Assembly (NCBI RefSeq): GCF_018691265.1
Contig: NW_024881329.1
Location: 124,001-188,000 of the forward strand
Source: Tyto alba
Lineage: Eukaryota; Chordata; Aves; Strigiformes; Tytonidae
Direction: 5' to 3'
DNA length: 64,000 nt
Positions 1-13,235 of this stretch are shown in pieces. Each line of letters starts with the position of its first letter. Within the stretch, counting starts at the first letter, position 1. Both the position numbers and the translations under genes were made by a program. The notes under the pieces were generated by a model, which saw only the letters and a program-made list of their open reading frames with translations, made no database searches and was not told the DNA's origin.

Positions 1-1461
1 AGAGTTGGAAGTTACATTTTCTATGTTAGATCAATTACGACCTAGAAAGGTACTCAGCATAATGATGCTCACAGGACCAAATCCGTCTGTTTAATGTAGG
101 CTATTCACGTGTAGAATATTTCTGTCTCCTTCCATCTTCATTTATGGCTGTAGAATATAATCTGAAGAAATCTCCAAATTTTAAATCTGCACCGTGGCTG
201 CTTTTAGAGGGACACTGAGGTTTACTTTGAGGAGCTGTGTTGAAATAATTAAGCATACCAGTTTACATTTTTTTCCACGTAAACATTTTGACAAACAGTC
301 TTGTTCTCAGATTCAAAAATCAAAAGTGTTAAAGAAACCCCGAAAAAATCACAAAAATCACTTGGTTGAAAGTGAGGTCTGATTTTCCCTTGCAGTATCC
401 CACTGAGGTGCCCTACTGAAGCAAGGGGCTGCTGTGGGGCTGTCTGTGCAGGAAACCTTGTAGCTCAGAAATCCTTGTTGCTACTACCCAGCCCAGTGTG
501 TTTCCCAGTGGCTTTTCATCCTGAGACGCTTGAGGTCTACCCTGACAGTTACCTTATGTGTTTTGGTTTTCTGTCTGATTTCAGGTTACAGTAACAGTTC
601 AAAAGTATATCGGGCCTGGAAGGTAGTTTACACACACGCTCAATGTTATCGGTAGTTCTTTAGTAATCGAGACCTTCAATCTTTAGAACCATTAATGAGA
701 TTCTAAAGACTGATGGAAGCCTATAGAAAATGAAGATGTGATTAAGGCATAACAGTTGCTTTCTTCAAAGTCAAGTTGAAGATAATGAAAATTTGTTAGT
801 CTCTGTACAAGAAGCTAGAAATGAGATTTAGAAAAAAATCTTTCTGGCCAACTCTCTTCCTACTACCCTTACAGTTTATCATACTAAATCTGCACGTTTC
901 CTTAATCTGCTCTGTTTCTTGAAGGTATTACAACAAAATTCTAATCAGGTTATAAATAATTTCATTGAAATAAAGAAAGCTGATTGGTTGTTTCTACACT
1001 GCTTGCTTACCCTCTTGAATTTACCTTAAACTGCTGTCTGTATTAAGAGGAAGCACAGCACACAGATAGAGAGCAAATTGTCTGGTTCAAACAATCTCAG
1101 TTCTAATTTGAAACTAGAAAATAGTTGGTTTCTGTCTTTGTTCCATTTTCTGATAATTTGGCTTGATTTTGAAAATATAAATGTAGATATTAAGTGTGAC
1201 ACTATTATAGTCGTAAATGGATCAGATCTGAAGCATAACTATATGTTGAACAGAAAAAGAAATAATATTCAAGGTATATAATGGTACCTGGTAATACTGA
1301 AAAGGCCTCAGCATTTATATGCTTAATTATGTCATGAAAATGTATATAACTTCCAATTTTCAAGGTCACTTTAAATCAGTTTTTTGTTTATTCCTTTGGC
1401 TTTTAAAAAATAAATCATTTAATGCATGAAATAGTTATAAATAAAACATTGTTTTCTTCAG
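1..1461. other. TESMIN upstream intron or 5' flank
   Basis: No exon that I can support. The first visible TESMIN exon begins in phase 0, so a preceding coding exon should end in phase 0. The GT sites here (for example near 1,271 and 621) do not give a convincing open exon in that phase, so I infer that the missing N-terminal exon or exons lie left of the window. The stretch is AT-rich with no recognised repeat. Confidence 0.5.
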
Positions 1462-1579
1462 GTGTTCAGATCATTCATACCTCCAGTTCCAGGTGAGAAT
1501 ACATGTATTTGTTATGATCACTTTAACGGAGTCCAAAACAGTACTATGCAGTTACAAAACTTGATCAGTTGCTTAAATG
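1462..1579 (+). CDS. TESMIN: TESMIN coding exon a (first visible)
   Basis: 118 nt, visible residues 1-39 plus one base. The acceptor is gttttcttcag and the donor is ATG|gtaagt. It encodes [20 protein letters not shown] and onward. An internal GT at 1,492 (CCAG|gtgaga) would give a 31-nt exon in the same phase, so both donors are compatible with the next exon; the longer form is preferred because the whole 118 nt is open. Confidence 0.75.
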
Positions 1580-4500
1580 GTAAGTGCCCCATGTGTCTGA
1601 GGGGGAATTTTTTTTTTTCTTTCTCGTAAGCTTGAACTTGGCAAATTACAGTATGAGCCTTTTCTGATAATGTGAATATAACTTAAGAATGTTTGAAAGG
1701 GTAATGGACCACTGTATGTTCATGTTGCTTCAACTGCGTAGCTGAGTCTTACATTTGGTTTTCTCTTCCTCTCATGCCAGCTCCCCATTCCTTCAGGGGA
1801 CTGTGAAGAGGACATTCCTTCTTGCAGCACATTTTTTTTTCTTTGATTGAGTTGAACAATATTTTTCTTTCACTTTGAAGTTTGACCACCAGTTATGAAA
1901 GGTACATGGTTTGCACTGGTGCTGCTGCTCATGAGCAATTTTTAGATGTGTTCTACCCATAACCTGTTTACATTCCTGCTCAGGGTTAAACTGACTGCTA
2001 GATTTGATCTTACAGGGCAGTTTATCCTCAGGCTGAATGAATTTTACCAGATGGGCACAATAAACCTTTTAAAGATAAAAAAGACCCAAACATCTTTTTC
2101 CCAGCAAGTCTGTTACAAAAGAATATTAAGTATTTCTTTCACAAGAATATAATGCTGTCATGACATAAAAATCTCTTCTATTGATGCTGTAAATGGGTTC
2201 TTGATATAAAACACTGATCTTTTTGTAATCACAGTATGCTTTATTTTATGTACTAGAATCTTCCAGTGATATCTGTGGCTTACCTCAGACTAGTGCTTCT
2301 GTCTATGATGAAATAGTAAGTATGCATGCAAGATTTTATTATTATTGTAAGAATCTGTCCAAGTGTTGAATGTCTAAAATGGAATTTATTCTAAGTGCCA
2401 GGGGGTGAAAGGAGCTTTCAAGCACTGTCTTACCTGATCTGTTCACAAAATAGGAAAGAGAAAATGTTGCTCTGTAAATTTCCTGCACTGCTACATTCTG
2501 GAGGAAGGAAGATATACCATCTGGATTTTTTGCCTGTTTCAGTTCCTGGTGGCTCAAGTCAAGTTGGCTCCTGTCTGCCACTTGTACATTCTGGTTCTGG
2601 TTCAGGCCAGTTAGGGAGGGGGCTTCTGCTAAGGCCACCTGAACACAAACTGCCTAGTGGGAGTCCGCCAAATACCCTTGGGTAGCTGATTAGTATTTGA
2701 GCCATTACCACACGTATATAAAGGAACAGCGCTCAGGATGAAAATCTGGTTGTAATTAGCATTCCCTGCCTATTGAGAGGTGTTCTTTGCAACTTGATTA
2801 TTCTCTTAAAATGCTTGAATTTTTCAAATATAATTTCCTAGATATGTTCAAGACAAACTATAGAAATTCAGGTATTTCATGAAAGGAAGATTTCTGAAAA
2901 TTACTGGAATTCTGTAGCCAAGTTTTTCAGGGTTGTCCATTCAGTGTTTTAAAGTGTGTACTGAGAGGGGCAAGGCTTCATCTGAAAGTGTGACTTCTGT
3001 GAAGATAACATTGTAATCAATTCATGGATAGGCAAAATAGATGATCAATTGGTTTTCAGCAGATCAAGTGGCACTGTATCTATGATGTAGTGCTATGACA
3101 CACAGTAATTGATCACCATAACAAAATTTCCTTTTATAATGTGATTTATAACTGGGTTTGCAGTCCAGTCTCAGATGCCTAGTTCTTAATTAGACTAAAT
3201 CCCAGTGATCCCCAGTCAAGTTATATAATTCAAGATTAATTCTTGTTTTGCATAATTTGCTGTGAATGTTGCCTAACTTCTTCAAGGCAGTTTAGAAATC
3301 AGTTGCTTCATCACGTTGGAGATACTGAATGCCATTGTCACTGTAAAGTATGTTACTGCTTATTATTACTCTTAAGGAATATTTTTATTTGAAATATAAC
3401 CAAAAATCATTCTGCCATTGACAAGTAAATTAACTATTCTCAGTATTACATTTAAATATAATCCTTGCTTTAAAACATATGATTCATGCAGATAAATTTT
3501 TAAATTCATTGTATTCACTTGGAATTTAAGTAGATTTTAAAGCATGCCTGTTAAAATACAAAACTTTATATTTCAGGCTGAGGTAAGAGATGCAGTTAGT
3601 AATGTTATTGAGAATCACCAAGACAGAGCAATTTTTCAGAGTTCAAATGTTGATGAGTCTGGCTGCAAGTTATTAGCATTGCACAAAGTAGCAGAAGAAT
3701 CCAGATGTTCACACAGAAATGATTCCAACCCTGTGGTAATTATGTCATGTAATTGATAGCAAAATTATATACTAGAGAAAGTTAACTTATTTGTACCATG
3801 CTAGCATCAAGATGTCCTACTTCATAAGTGCTGTATCAAGAATAATGGATTTTTTTCCTCGGACTCACAGACTAAATTTTATCTAGTTATAGTACTGCTT
3901 TACATATATATATATATGTATAAACATATTTTGTATTTAACAGCTGGAAACAAAAAAAACCTTACAAAAAAATCAATGGGAAGATTACTTCATTCAAAGG
4001 AAAATTCTTGATTTCACAGATAAAATCACAGCTAAATAAATGAAATGAAACATGAACAATTACAATGACATGTTCTTGTTAGAGAACTGAAGCTGAAGTC
4101 AGCACACTAGCAAATAGCTAGAATACACTCTGCAAAGTCCCACAGAGCAATTTAGAGAATCAGGAATCTGTATCATCTAGGTTGAGGAGCTACAGTGTTA
4201 GATCTCAATAGCTGCTTCCAAAAAGAAATTAAAATTAAGGCTCAGAAATATCTTAATGCATAATGGTCCATTTGTTTGAGAGATTCAAGTCTGTGATTAT
4301 GAAGCTTTATAAGACAGGTGTTACTCTTACGAAAACCTTTATATGCTTAGAATTGCAGTTTCTTAGATGTAAGATAACAATTAGTTATTCGTTCCAGGTT
4401 ATCTGCCAGTTGGAAGGAAATACTCAAATACTCTGTATAAACAGTTGCGGCACACAAGAACTACAACCAGTTCATCTAATTCCTGAATATCACGATCAAC

Positions 4501-7500
4501 ATAATTACCTTCAATCAGGTACAATAAAGATGAAAATCATCTCTAGCCTGCCAGATTGTATATCATATAGATTGATAATGTACAACTGCATGTGTTTGTG
4601 TTCTTAAGCAGCAACAGGGGGAGATGAGCCAAAAGAAACATAGTTATCACCAGTTATTACTTTATTTTATAACTGAAAAATCGCTACGTGCTTCAGTTTA
4701 ATAAGAATGATGTAATGAATATGTTGAACTTACTGAAAGCTTTTAATATACAGATTACTTTGAATATAAAGCACGTTTAGCATAAGCACCTGCATACATT
4801 TGCAATTACCCTAGTTTGCCACCAAGTGTCAATGTTTCTCCATAAATGAAGAGCAGCACTGAGGGCTATGGGTGGACTTCAGGCTTGGGATTCAGAATGT
4901 CTCACTAGTGTTTACGTAATTAGGTCAAGTTGAAATGCCATCAGAGTTTAAAGAAAGTGGTTTCTGAGGTCTTAAAGTTCATGCTATTTAGGTGGAGTAA
5001 CACATTTTCATCTGAGCAGCAACAAAGTATTTGAGAATAGTTTAGTTTTTATTTAAATAAATGCTTCTTTACCTAAATATAACATACTCAAAAACCTTCT
5101 TAACATCGTTTATTTAATTAATTATTATTATAATTTTGTTACAGTGGTGAATTTTGATGGCAATGTGAAAACAAAGCCTTTTAATATTAGGCACTGTACA
5201 AGCACAGATACTGCTCTCAATATCAATAGGTGCTGAGTGTGAGCATCTCTCAGCAGATGCTCTAGGTATGGAGCCTGTTTACTTATCATAAGTCATCAGA
5301 AGAGTAAACCAGGCACATTCAAGTTAAAGGTCACATTGCTTTATAGAATTCGAGCTCTCATTCATTTGATGTAATGGTAGGGAAGAAAAAGCTGAGGAGG
5401 AGTGCGCTGACATGTTTTTTAGTTTTTATTTGCTTGAGCTTTCTTCTCTTTTATTCTTTTTCACAACAAGTGAAAGAATTAGGTGCGGAATTGTTATCTA
5501 AAATTTTCTAGGGATTAATCTCTTCAACTTTTGAATTAAGCTGTCCTTTGACTTCCTTTTTTTCTTTCTTTCTTTAGGTGGGAAGGAAGTAGGTACAGGT
5601 GTAAGATTCATCTTTTAATCATACTATGACCGATGTTTGCTTTTTTTATGTGTAGGCTAGGATACTCATGTACTTACATGCAGTTCTCCACCAGGACTTA
5701 AACAAAGACTTACTCTTACATCTATGGTTTTCTCCATGATTTTTAGTAATTTTTTTCGTAAGCTAAAGACCTCTGTTCTAGATGCTCTCTCAGAACTCTG
5801 GAAATTTGTAAAATAAGAACTCAGGATAGATATATTTAATTGTTTCTGACATTTTTCTTATTTTTTCAAAATATTATATGTCTATGGCATTTGAATTTAA
5901 ATGTACTTGATGTCATCGAGTAAAAACATCCTCTGCTCAAATTTCTAGCTGACAAATTGGTGGCGGGATCTTCTGTCAGGGGTATTTTTGTGTGGTCAGG
6001 TTTATTCTTGGTTCTCTGAAATGAGAAAAACACTTCTGGAGGGAAACCTTCAAGGTCCTTCGTTGATAATATTTATTACAGAGTAAGTTTGGATTCAAAA
6101 CTAAATTGTAGGAGAAAGTGCTAACAGAGGACAGAGAGCCTAAGGTAATTTTTTTTGCTAACAAAAGTTGAAGATACCAATTTGCCTCTATGCTTAATTA
6201 CAAAAATATTTATGCATAAGTGAAACTTTATACAATGTGAGTAGTTCTGCTGCCTTCAGGTAAATGTCTTCTTTTCAGATGTGGACAACCCTGTAGCAGC
6301 TGTACTGGGGCAGTTTTTGCCTGTTCCAGGTGAACTAGTTGTGAATGAACAAGAGGTAAAGAAGCTTTATCCTTTAAACTTGTTAAGTACAGTATACACC
6401 CTTTTTCCTTTTCTTAAAATGAGTTGTTAAGTCTGTGTTGGGAACTAACAATTGTATGCATTTTCTAAAGTCAGTTTAGCTAGTTTGGACAGATTAGTTC
6501 TGCATTTAGTGTACTTTCTGTATATAAAGGTGTCTGATTTCAGCATTTTCTAGAAGTTATAACTGAATTAAAAACACATCTTTCCATAAGAAAAAATAAT
6601 TTATTCTAGTTTTGAAACCTTGATTTTGGTATTATCTAGATTACATTATTTCAGAGAACCATTTTAATACTCTTTTGGGGTGAAGGAAAGCACGTTGACT
6701 TTTGCCAGAAGAAGGGGAATATTTTCTTCCTGTAGGATATTTTACACTCTTCTCTCTTGATTAGGATTCAACAGTCATTAAGTCTTCATAATTTTTGGTG
6801 GTTTTTTTTTTTTTTTGGTTAATTTATGAACACTGAACAGAAGACTAAAAATTTTTGCTGATGTTTGGCTTCTCGTGTGTTACTTACAACAGAACTGGTA
6901 CCAAAAATCACTGCAAATTTTTAATTTTTAACTTTTGATTTGTGTGAAGTGAATATGTGATGTCTGTAGAAGCACAGGAAATGGCTTGTGGATAGCAACC
7001 ACTATCATAAAAGAGGGAAGAAAAAACCCAAGGATCAACTCAAACAATGACCTAGGGTAGTCTTTAATCTCTCAGGGTGATATGTCTTCAAACTGGTGCC
7101 TAAACATTCTTGAGCAGTGAAGTAAACAGGCATGTAATTCTTCTATAACTTTATCCCAAATTAGTTGTTTCCTAGAATTCTTTTCTTGCTTTAAATATTT
7201 TAATTTGCCTCTCCTTTATGGTCAGGTAGATAAATCACCTATTAACAGTGATTTACAATTATTCACTGTCCCTCCATTACTGGTAATATCAGTGTAATCC
7301 TAATTCTTCCCTTGTCTCTCTCCATAAACAGGCCCTTATTAATCATAAATCTGAAGAGACAACAGATCTGCAGTGTATTTTCTTGGCCTGTGAGCTGATT
7401 CTTTTTTAAAATTTTGATTAGACTTCAACCAATTAGATGCCGTGTTGCAGCTGAACGTAATGTAAATCACCAAGTCACTAGCCAGTTTCAGTTGACTACT

Positions 7501-10500
7501 GGAGTTAAAAGCAACTGAATCTAGAACTACCAGTAAATTGAAAATAGTGTGCCAACACTGCAGAACTGAAAGTTGTTCTTGGTTCTTTGGATTGGGAGAA
7601 GTGGAATTTCTGACATACTGAATGGTTTCCAAGAGTAGATGCATGCCATTTTCATGAGTCTTTACTTCCATGAGTTTTTATCAGTAACCTTGACAATCGC
7701 ATTTTCTTTGTGTTACTTTTTCTCTGTTAACCTACAAAACTGTTTTTTTTTTTTTTTTTAAAAAAGTTAACATAAACAGGGTGTATGCATTTTATCTTTA
7801 ACAGTTTGAAAATGGACCCTTACAACCAGTAGCTAGCACTGCCTCATTCCATCTAGAATCAAATTTGCACGAGCCAGTGAAAATTACCTCAGAGGGGTAA
7901 GATGTGTGAAGCGTCTTATATCCATGATGACTTTTGGATTTTAAACTGTCAATGACTCCTAGACATTTTCACATTGAATAGTTGCTTCTCTCATGTAACA
8001 AAAGTGCAGGACCGTAAGAATGCTTTTTGTATCTATCTTAGTAGTCATGATGCCAATTGCTGGTGGTCAACACTATGTAGGATGGCTTCAGGTTTTCTTA
8101 GGATCAGTGAAATTGTACTGTCCATTTGCCTGAAAAACATTTAATTTTCTAAGTGAATTAATGTTTCCAGATCTAGTTAGCCTGTATTTCTAACACTAAT
8201 GGAATTATTTTAATAATATTTAATTGCAGATCATTTTTAAATAAGAGGCAGATGCAACCCCAGTGTGAAAGGTGAGAGAGCTTTGCAGTTGCACGATTAC
8301 TGGGTTGTATGACTAAGGGCAGACCTGTCCCATATAGTGACAGCTGGTGAATAGAGAGAGATTACAGGTTGCTTATTCTCTTTTTCTCACACACTCTATG
8401 AAGCCTCAGTTGTTAAGCAGCATCAATATTGGTATAAAAAAAATCAGTATTTATTGTTTCAAAACAATAGAATAATTAGTTTTCATTGTAGTTGTATTTA
8501 TTTTTTTTTTTTCTAATTTTTTTCCCTGTGTAGCTTACCTTTTGGTTCAGGGTTTACAAAGTCTACGAAACCATGTAACTGCACAAAATCTCAGTGTCTT
8601 AAATTGTAAGTAATAGTTTATCAACATTTAATAAGTGCTAGTAACAGTATATAGATGAAAGGACAAATATACAAGAAATGTGTGCTTTAAAATGAACAGC
8701 ACATATGTGTCAAAAATTACTCTTCCAATACTGAGTTAGAAAGATCCACCGTTGATGTAAACTAGTGTCACACAAGCTCCAAATTTGGTGCAGAGGCATA
8801 GATGACTGCATATAATCCAAGGTATGAAAAATAAAAAGAGAAGCTAGGAGAATTGTTCAGAGCGTATCTGGAAAATCCTATGTAAAATGTAAACGCTGTA
8901 TACTAAAATACAATTTCTCTGTCTTGCTGCTGCTTTCACACATAAATATGCATAGAAATGTATACACAGTAATTAAAGTTTGATTCATTGATGGACTGGG
9001 TGTATTTTAAAAAATGTAAAATGGAAAGGGAGATTGAAGCTTTTTGTCTAGATATGGATGTGATTAAATTACAGAGAAAGGAACATTTTTCAAGTAAAAA
9101 CTGAACAATCTGTCTAGAAGTAGAATTTAAATTTTAAAAATTTACATTTAAACCAGTTAATATTTTAATTTCTCATGTTATTTTACATAATCATAGATAT
9201 TGTGATTGCTTTGCCAATGGTGATTTTTGCAACAACTGCAACTGCAATAATTGTTACAACAATCAACTTCATGAAACTGAGCGATTTAAAGCCATTAAGG
9301 TAAAAAAAAAGAAAAAAAAAGTACAGTACACGTTGGTATCAGCTTCGTGTATGAAAAATATAGCAGTATTGGTTTTTCCACTAGTTACAGCATTTGAAAT
9401 ATGTTATTCTTAACCTAAATAAAGCTAAGCATTGCCTCTATATTATTCTTACGTAAAGAAATGTAGGGATTTCTTTCCTTCCTTTTAGAGAATTTAGGCT
9501 ACCTTGGGTTAAAACTGGTAATGAGGTAACTGAATGGTAACTTTTGTTCTTGGAAGGAAGTATTCAAACCCAAATTTAATTTCAGAAATTTTTTTCGCTT
9601 GAAGGAAAACTTACTGAATCCCAAAATCAGACAGTAGTTAAAGGAAAGCAAATTATTACTATCCAAATTATTATTCTCATTGACAGATCTGCAACTGTCT
9701 CTGTTAGTGTTTCTGGCTGACCTGTGCAGCAATGCAAAGTTAGCTCTCCTGCCAGTGACCCTGAACCCTGCACTAGTGAGAAGCAGGCTGCTTCTACATT
9801 TGGAGGCTGATTTTATTAGTGGAATAAAGAATAATATGCGGGCTGATTTTTTATGCGTATATCTAACTGCACAATCTGGGCAATAATTTAATGTGTATGT
9901 TATGTTTTGTAAGTTTTAAAGTGATAATGAAAAGTCTCATTCTGATGTTTTAAGGATACATTAATGGCTTTGGGATTCTTGTATGCAGCTCTCCAGAACC
10001 CATTTTGTATCATTCACATAGTTTCAGGATTGTAAAAGGTGATCTAATTAGAGTTAGAGCTTTGCTACATCCAACTGGTCAAAGCCACAGCAGTTTTTGT
10101 TGTCAATATGCAACAGCTATTTTTCAAATCAAATGCTTCTGTGTAGTTCAGCTGATGGGGTTGTTGGTGTCTAAGCACTCCTTTCACTGCTGTAGATGGC
10201 ATCATGTAGAGCATAATAAATCTTGTTTGTTGCTGTTGAAAGCATACCTGTGCCATCCATAAATATTGTACATGGAGGGCATGTAACCTCTTTAACCTGC
10301 CTTTCAGTAGTCTATGACATTGTGAGGTCTTGGGACCTAATTGAAACCTGCTGTTCCAATCCAATGCTGATTTCAGTGAATGGTCTCTGTATTGGGCCAT
10401 TAATAAAACAAGGTATGTTCAAAACTTCTGACATGTACGTAACTATGTATGCAAGGGTTCTTTCTTCACTGACAGCTTTTTATTTCTGGTGAAAGTAGTG

Positions 10501-13235
10501 TCAGCAGTGAAAGAAAACCAGCCCCAAGAGAACAGTAGATGAGTCATTTAGGTTATTCCATAAAAACAAGGTAAAGTGGTTCCTGCAGTAGAGCCAAGTT
10601 GGCTGAATGTTCTGGAATCTTTGAATTCCTGCTCTCACATGCCATAGAAGACTTCTTTATCCATGGCCTTCATACCACCAATAATGAGAGTGGAAAGTAA
10701 GATCTACTTTGTTAAATATTGGATCACAGTCATTCAGGTGTTTAAAAACATTTCTTTGAATTTCTTATAACAATTTTTGGATTAGGCTTGTCTTGATAGA
10801 AACCCAGAAGCTTTCTTACCGAAGATTGGGAAAAGGAAACTAGGAGAAATTAAACCTTACCATAACAAAGGATGCAATTGCAAGCGTTCAGGATGCCTCA
10901 AGAATTATTGTGAGTGCTTTGAGGTGAGTCAGGTGAACTTTCCTCTCATGAGTTACTACCTTAACATTGACTATATTCTGTAACTAGTAGTTGCTAAAAA
11001 TAACAATTTCTCTTATTTCTTTGCATTTTTCATTACAAAACTTTTGTAACATAGGTGACACAGTCTCTTTCTTGTCATGTCTTAGAAGATTTGAATCTGG
11101 CTGAAGTTGATAAGCTAAAATTTTTGGTATTGGGAGCTCTCAGCCAATGCCTTGCTCCAGAAGAAATGAGGAATGGTTTTCTGTTAATTCTGGTAGTTTC
11201 TCTGCATCTGTGATATTTTGTTGTCTTGCAAATTATCCACAAATTGAGGGGAGGAATGATCTGTCCACGTACAGTACATCAATCTCCACAGACAATCCAT
11301 GGAAAAAAACCTGTTTTGCTTCCTTACTGTATTTATACTGATGGTCTCATTCTGGAGTATCCAAGACCAGCACATCTAGACATCTAGTCCCTGGTAGTAT
11401 AGCTCCAGTGGTTGCTCAAAAGTATGTTTAAGATTTATACAATTTTTATTCTAAATATTCTCTATTTGCCAGGCTAAAATTATGTGTTCCTCTATTTGCA
11501 AATGCATTGGTTGCAAAAATTATGAAGAAAGTCCAGATGAAAAAAAGCAGTTGAATGTGCTAAACTACACGGACATTGGAAATAATGAAGGAAATAGCCC
11601 AGTTTTAACTTCAACATTCAAAACCTTACCAAAATTGAAGACAGACAGGTGAATATTTGGAAATAGCTATGCATGATCCACTGGTCTGACTTAATTAATT
11701 TTTTGTGTAACCATTATCATAATTATCTAAGAAATAGTGACTAAAATGACAGATGGCTTATATACAAGGAAATTACATTTGCCATCTTGTTTCTATAGAT
11801 AAGTATCTAAAGGAGAAGCTATAAGTGTCCTTTGAGAATATAGTGTACAGAATTCAGAGATATATATATTAGTTCTGCTTACAAAACAGCAGTTATTTAT
11901 GTATTGATCACATATTTCATTCTCTCGACTTTTTTCCCCCCTTATCTACTCTATATTTTTCCTCAGTTTCTCTGTTCTTAAATTTTTCTCTGTTCAAACA
12001 TTAATTTCTAACAAAACCTTGACCAAAGAAGTACTAAGAAAATTATGTTATTAATATGTTTGTGATGTTCAGTTAATAAGCATGTCTATATCACTACCTG
12101 CTTCCCATCTCTTCTTCCTCTAGTACACCTCCTGTCAGTTTTATTTGTGTTGGCAATTTGGACTGTAAAATATTCTAAGGTGGCCATACTATCCTTATAT
12201 TGTTATGCTTTCTAACATAGTTGTAGCCTAGTCTCTATTTTTGGTTGCTGTATAGTCATTTGCCTAATAAATAGAAGCACCTATTAATAACACTTAAAAT
12301 TAATTAAACACCTCCTAATTGGTTTTCAGGAGCTCTACTCCAGGCTCTAAAATTTTCAGTTTGCATACATCGTTTTCTTCGTTTCTTTGCATCAACCATT
12401 ACCTTGAAATTCTAATCTTAATTCCATTTTAAAATACTTTCTGATGATCTATTTTAAAAATATTTTAATAATTCCTGCTGTTGATAGTGTATTGATGGGG
12501 TAGATGGTGCCATGTTATGCACTTGCTCAAATCACACAGTGGTATGAGTTAGTTGTTAATATAATGGAATGAATTATGATGTTAATGACTGGTCATTTCA
12601 AGAGATTATTCAAAGCAAGGCTGCTAAAGCGCCATTCAGGGAAACCTTGAGGGGCTTGGTACTGTTTCCTTTAACAGCAGTAGACTGAATTTACATTTAG
12701 TACCTCTTAGACCCTGACTAAGCCTTTTTAACACATTTCCTTGTACACGAGGCAGGATCTGACTATTGCATGCTGATGGAGGAAGAGGACTGTTGTATAA
12801 CCTGTGTCTGCACCTGTTGTGCAGCACTTGCATACATTAATTATGTAGTGTGAACACAGTCTTCCATGTGATAAATTAGAAAAACTCAGAAACAGTCTGT
12901 TAGAAGCAGAACAGTGAAATTCCTACGAGGATGTATTTTACAGTAACAGTGCGGCTACTCTAATTCAGCTCAGTGCATTCCAGCTTTCAACTGAGATTTG
13001 CAGTTTGCCTTTTAAATAATTTTGTATATTTAAAATGAAGATATTTCATACTAGTTTCTTTTCCCCTGTCAGGCAACCAGCTGTATGTATATCTCAGGAA
13101 GAAGTGAAAGCAGTATGTGCTTCTCTCCTGGTGCAAGCTGAAGAGGCAGAAAAAAGAGGTTATTCTGACTGTCTAGCTGAGCAGATGATCATGGAGGAAT
13201 TTGGGAGATGTTTATTCCAGTTCTTACATGCTTAA
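1462..13235 (+). CDS. TESMIN: TESMIN (testis expressed metallothionein-like, CXC-domain protein), 3' twelve coding exons
   Basis: Tesmin is a nuclear CXC-domain protein of the LIN54/TSO1 family, testis-enriched and needed for male meiosis in mouse. Twelve exons join with matching phases at every junction and canonical AG/GT borders, giving 439 codons plus stop; the human protein is about 508 residues, so roughly 60-70 N-terminal residues are outside the window. In visible-residue numbering, CXC repeat 1 has nine cysteines (237, 239, 244, 249, 251, 258, 261, 263, 266) and CXC repeat 2 has nine (311, 313, 318, 323, 325, 332, 336, 338, 341). Tyr248 and Tyr322 match the tyrosines by which LIN54 contacts DNA. 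The linker contains [10 protein letters not shown]. The C-terminal helix contains [14 protein letters not shown]. Tesmin rather than LIN54 is indicated by the long unrelated N-terminal half with NPVVICQLEG and by the ending [10 protein letters not shown]. The stop is earlier than expected (see 13,236-13,261). Confidence 0.95.
2257..2315 (+). CDS. TESMIN: TESMIN coding exon b
   Basis: 59 nt, starting with two bases of a split Glu codon and ending in phase 0. Acceptor ttttatgtactag, donor ATA|gtaagt. It encodes [19 protein letters not shown]. Confidence 0.85.
3577..3735 (+). CDS. TESMIN: TESMIN coding exon c
   Basis: 159 nt, phase 0 at both ends. Acceptor ctttatatttcag, donor GTG|gtaatt. It encodes a segment including [20 protein letters not shown] and ends SNPV, which reads on into VICQLEG of the next exon. 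Confidence 0.92.
4398..4518 (+). CDS. TESMIN: TESMIN coding exon d
   Basis: 121 nt, phase 0 to phase 1. Acceptor ttattcgttccag, donor TCAG|gtacaa. It encodes [18 protein letters not shown] and ends HNYLQS, with a split Asp codon. Confidence 0.93.
6279..6355 (+). CDS. TESMIN: TESMIN coding exon e
   Basis: 77 nt, ending in phase 0. Acceptor gtcttcttttcag, donor GAG|gtaaag. It encodes [19 protein letters not shown] and onward, a Pro-Val-Pro segment that echoes PPVPG of exon a. Confidence 0.93.
7805..7896 (+). CDS. TESMIN: TESMIN coding exon f
   Basis: 92 nt, phase 0 to phase 2. Acceptor atctttaacag, donor GAGGG|gtaaga. It encodes [19 protein letters not shown] and onward. Confidence 0.92.
8230..8271 (+). 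CDS. TESMIN: TESMIN coding exon g (42 nt)
   Basis: A small 42-nt exon with acceptor taattgcag and donor AAAG|gtgaga. It encodes [13 protein letters not shown] with split codons at both ends. Because its length is a multiple of three, skipping it would keep the frame. Confidence 0.88.
8534..8605 (+). CDS. TESMIN: TESMIN coding exon h, start of CXC repeat 1
   Basis: 72 nt. Acceptor ttccctgtgtag, donor AAATT|gtaagt. It encodes [20 protein letters not shown] then CLK, which brings the first three cysteines of CXC repeat 1 (237, 239, 244). Confidence 0.97.
9197..9299 (+). CDS. TESMIN: TESMIN coding exon i, remainder of CXC repeat 1
   Basis: 103 nt, ending in phase 0. Acceptor cataatcatag, donor AAG|gtaaaa. 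It encodes [19 protein letters not shown] then [15 protein letters not shown]. Cysteines 249-266 complete repeat 1. Tyr248 is the predicted DNA-contacting residue by analogy with LIN54. Confidence 0.98.
10786..10923 (+). CDS. TESMIN: TESMIN coding exon j, linker and start of CXC repeat 2
   Basis: 138 nt, phase 0 at both ends. Acceptor atttttggattag, donor GAG|gtgagt. It encodes [15 protein letters not shown] (the conserved linker) and then [18 protein letters not shown], the first five cysteines of repeat 2 with Tyr322. Confidence 0.98.
11473..11648 (+). CDS. TESMIN: TESMIN coding exon k, end of CXC repeat 2
   Basis: 176 nt, phase 0 to phase 2. Acceptor ctctatttgccag, donor ACAG|gtgaat. It encodes [20 protein letters not shown], closing repeat 2, then a less conserved acidic/Ser-rich linker ending LPKLKTD. 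Confidence 0.97.
13073..13235 (+). CDS. TESMIN: TESMIN last coding exon l
   Basis: 163 nt to the TAA at 13,233-13,235. Acceptor ttttcccctgtcag; a split Arg codon joins it to exon k. It encodes a helical segment with [19 protein letters not shown] and [20 protein letters not shown]. The product stops about ten residues before the end expected from human tesmin (recalled, not searched). Confidence 0.95.

Noticed and set aside
1078..1281. 67-codon open frame as a first TESMIN exon
   Set aside because: The possible donor after ATTCAAG at 1,271 does not leave phase 0 in that frame, and the only frame that fits has a stop eight codons upstream.
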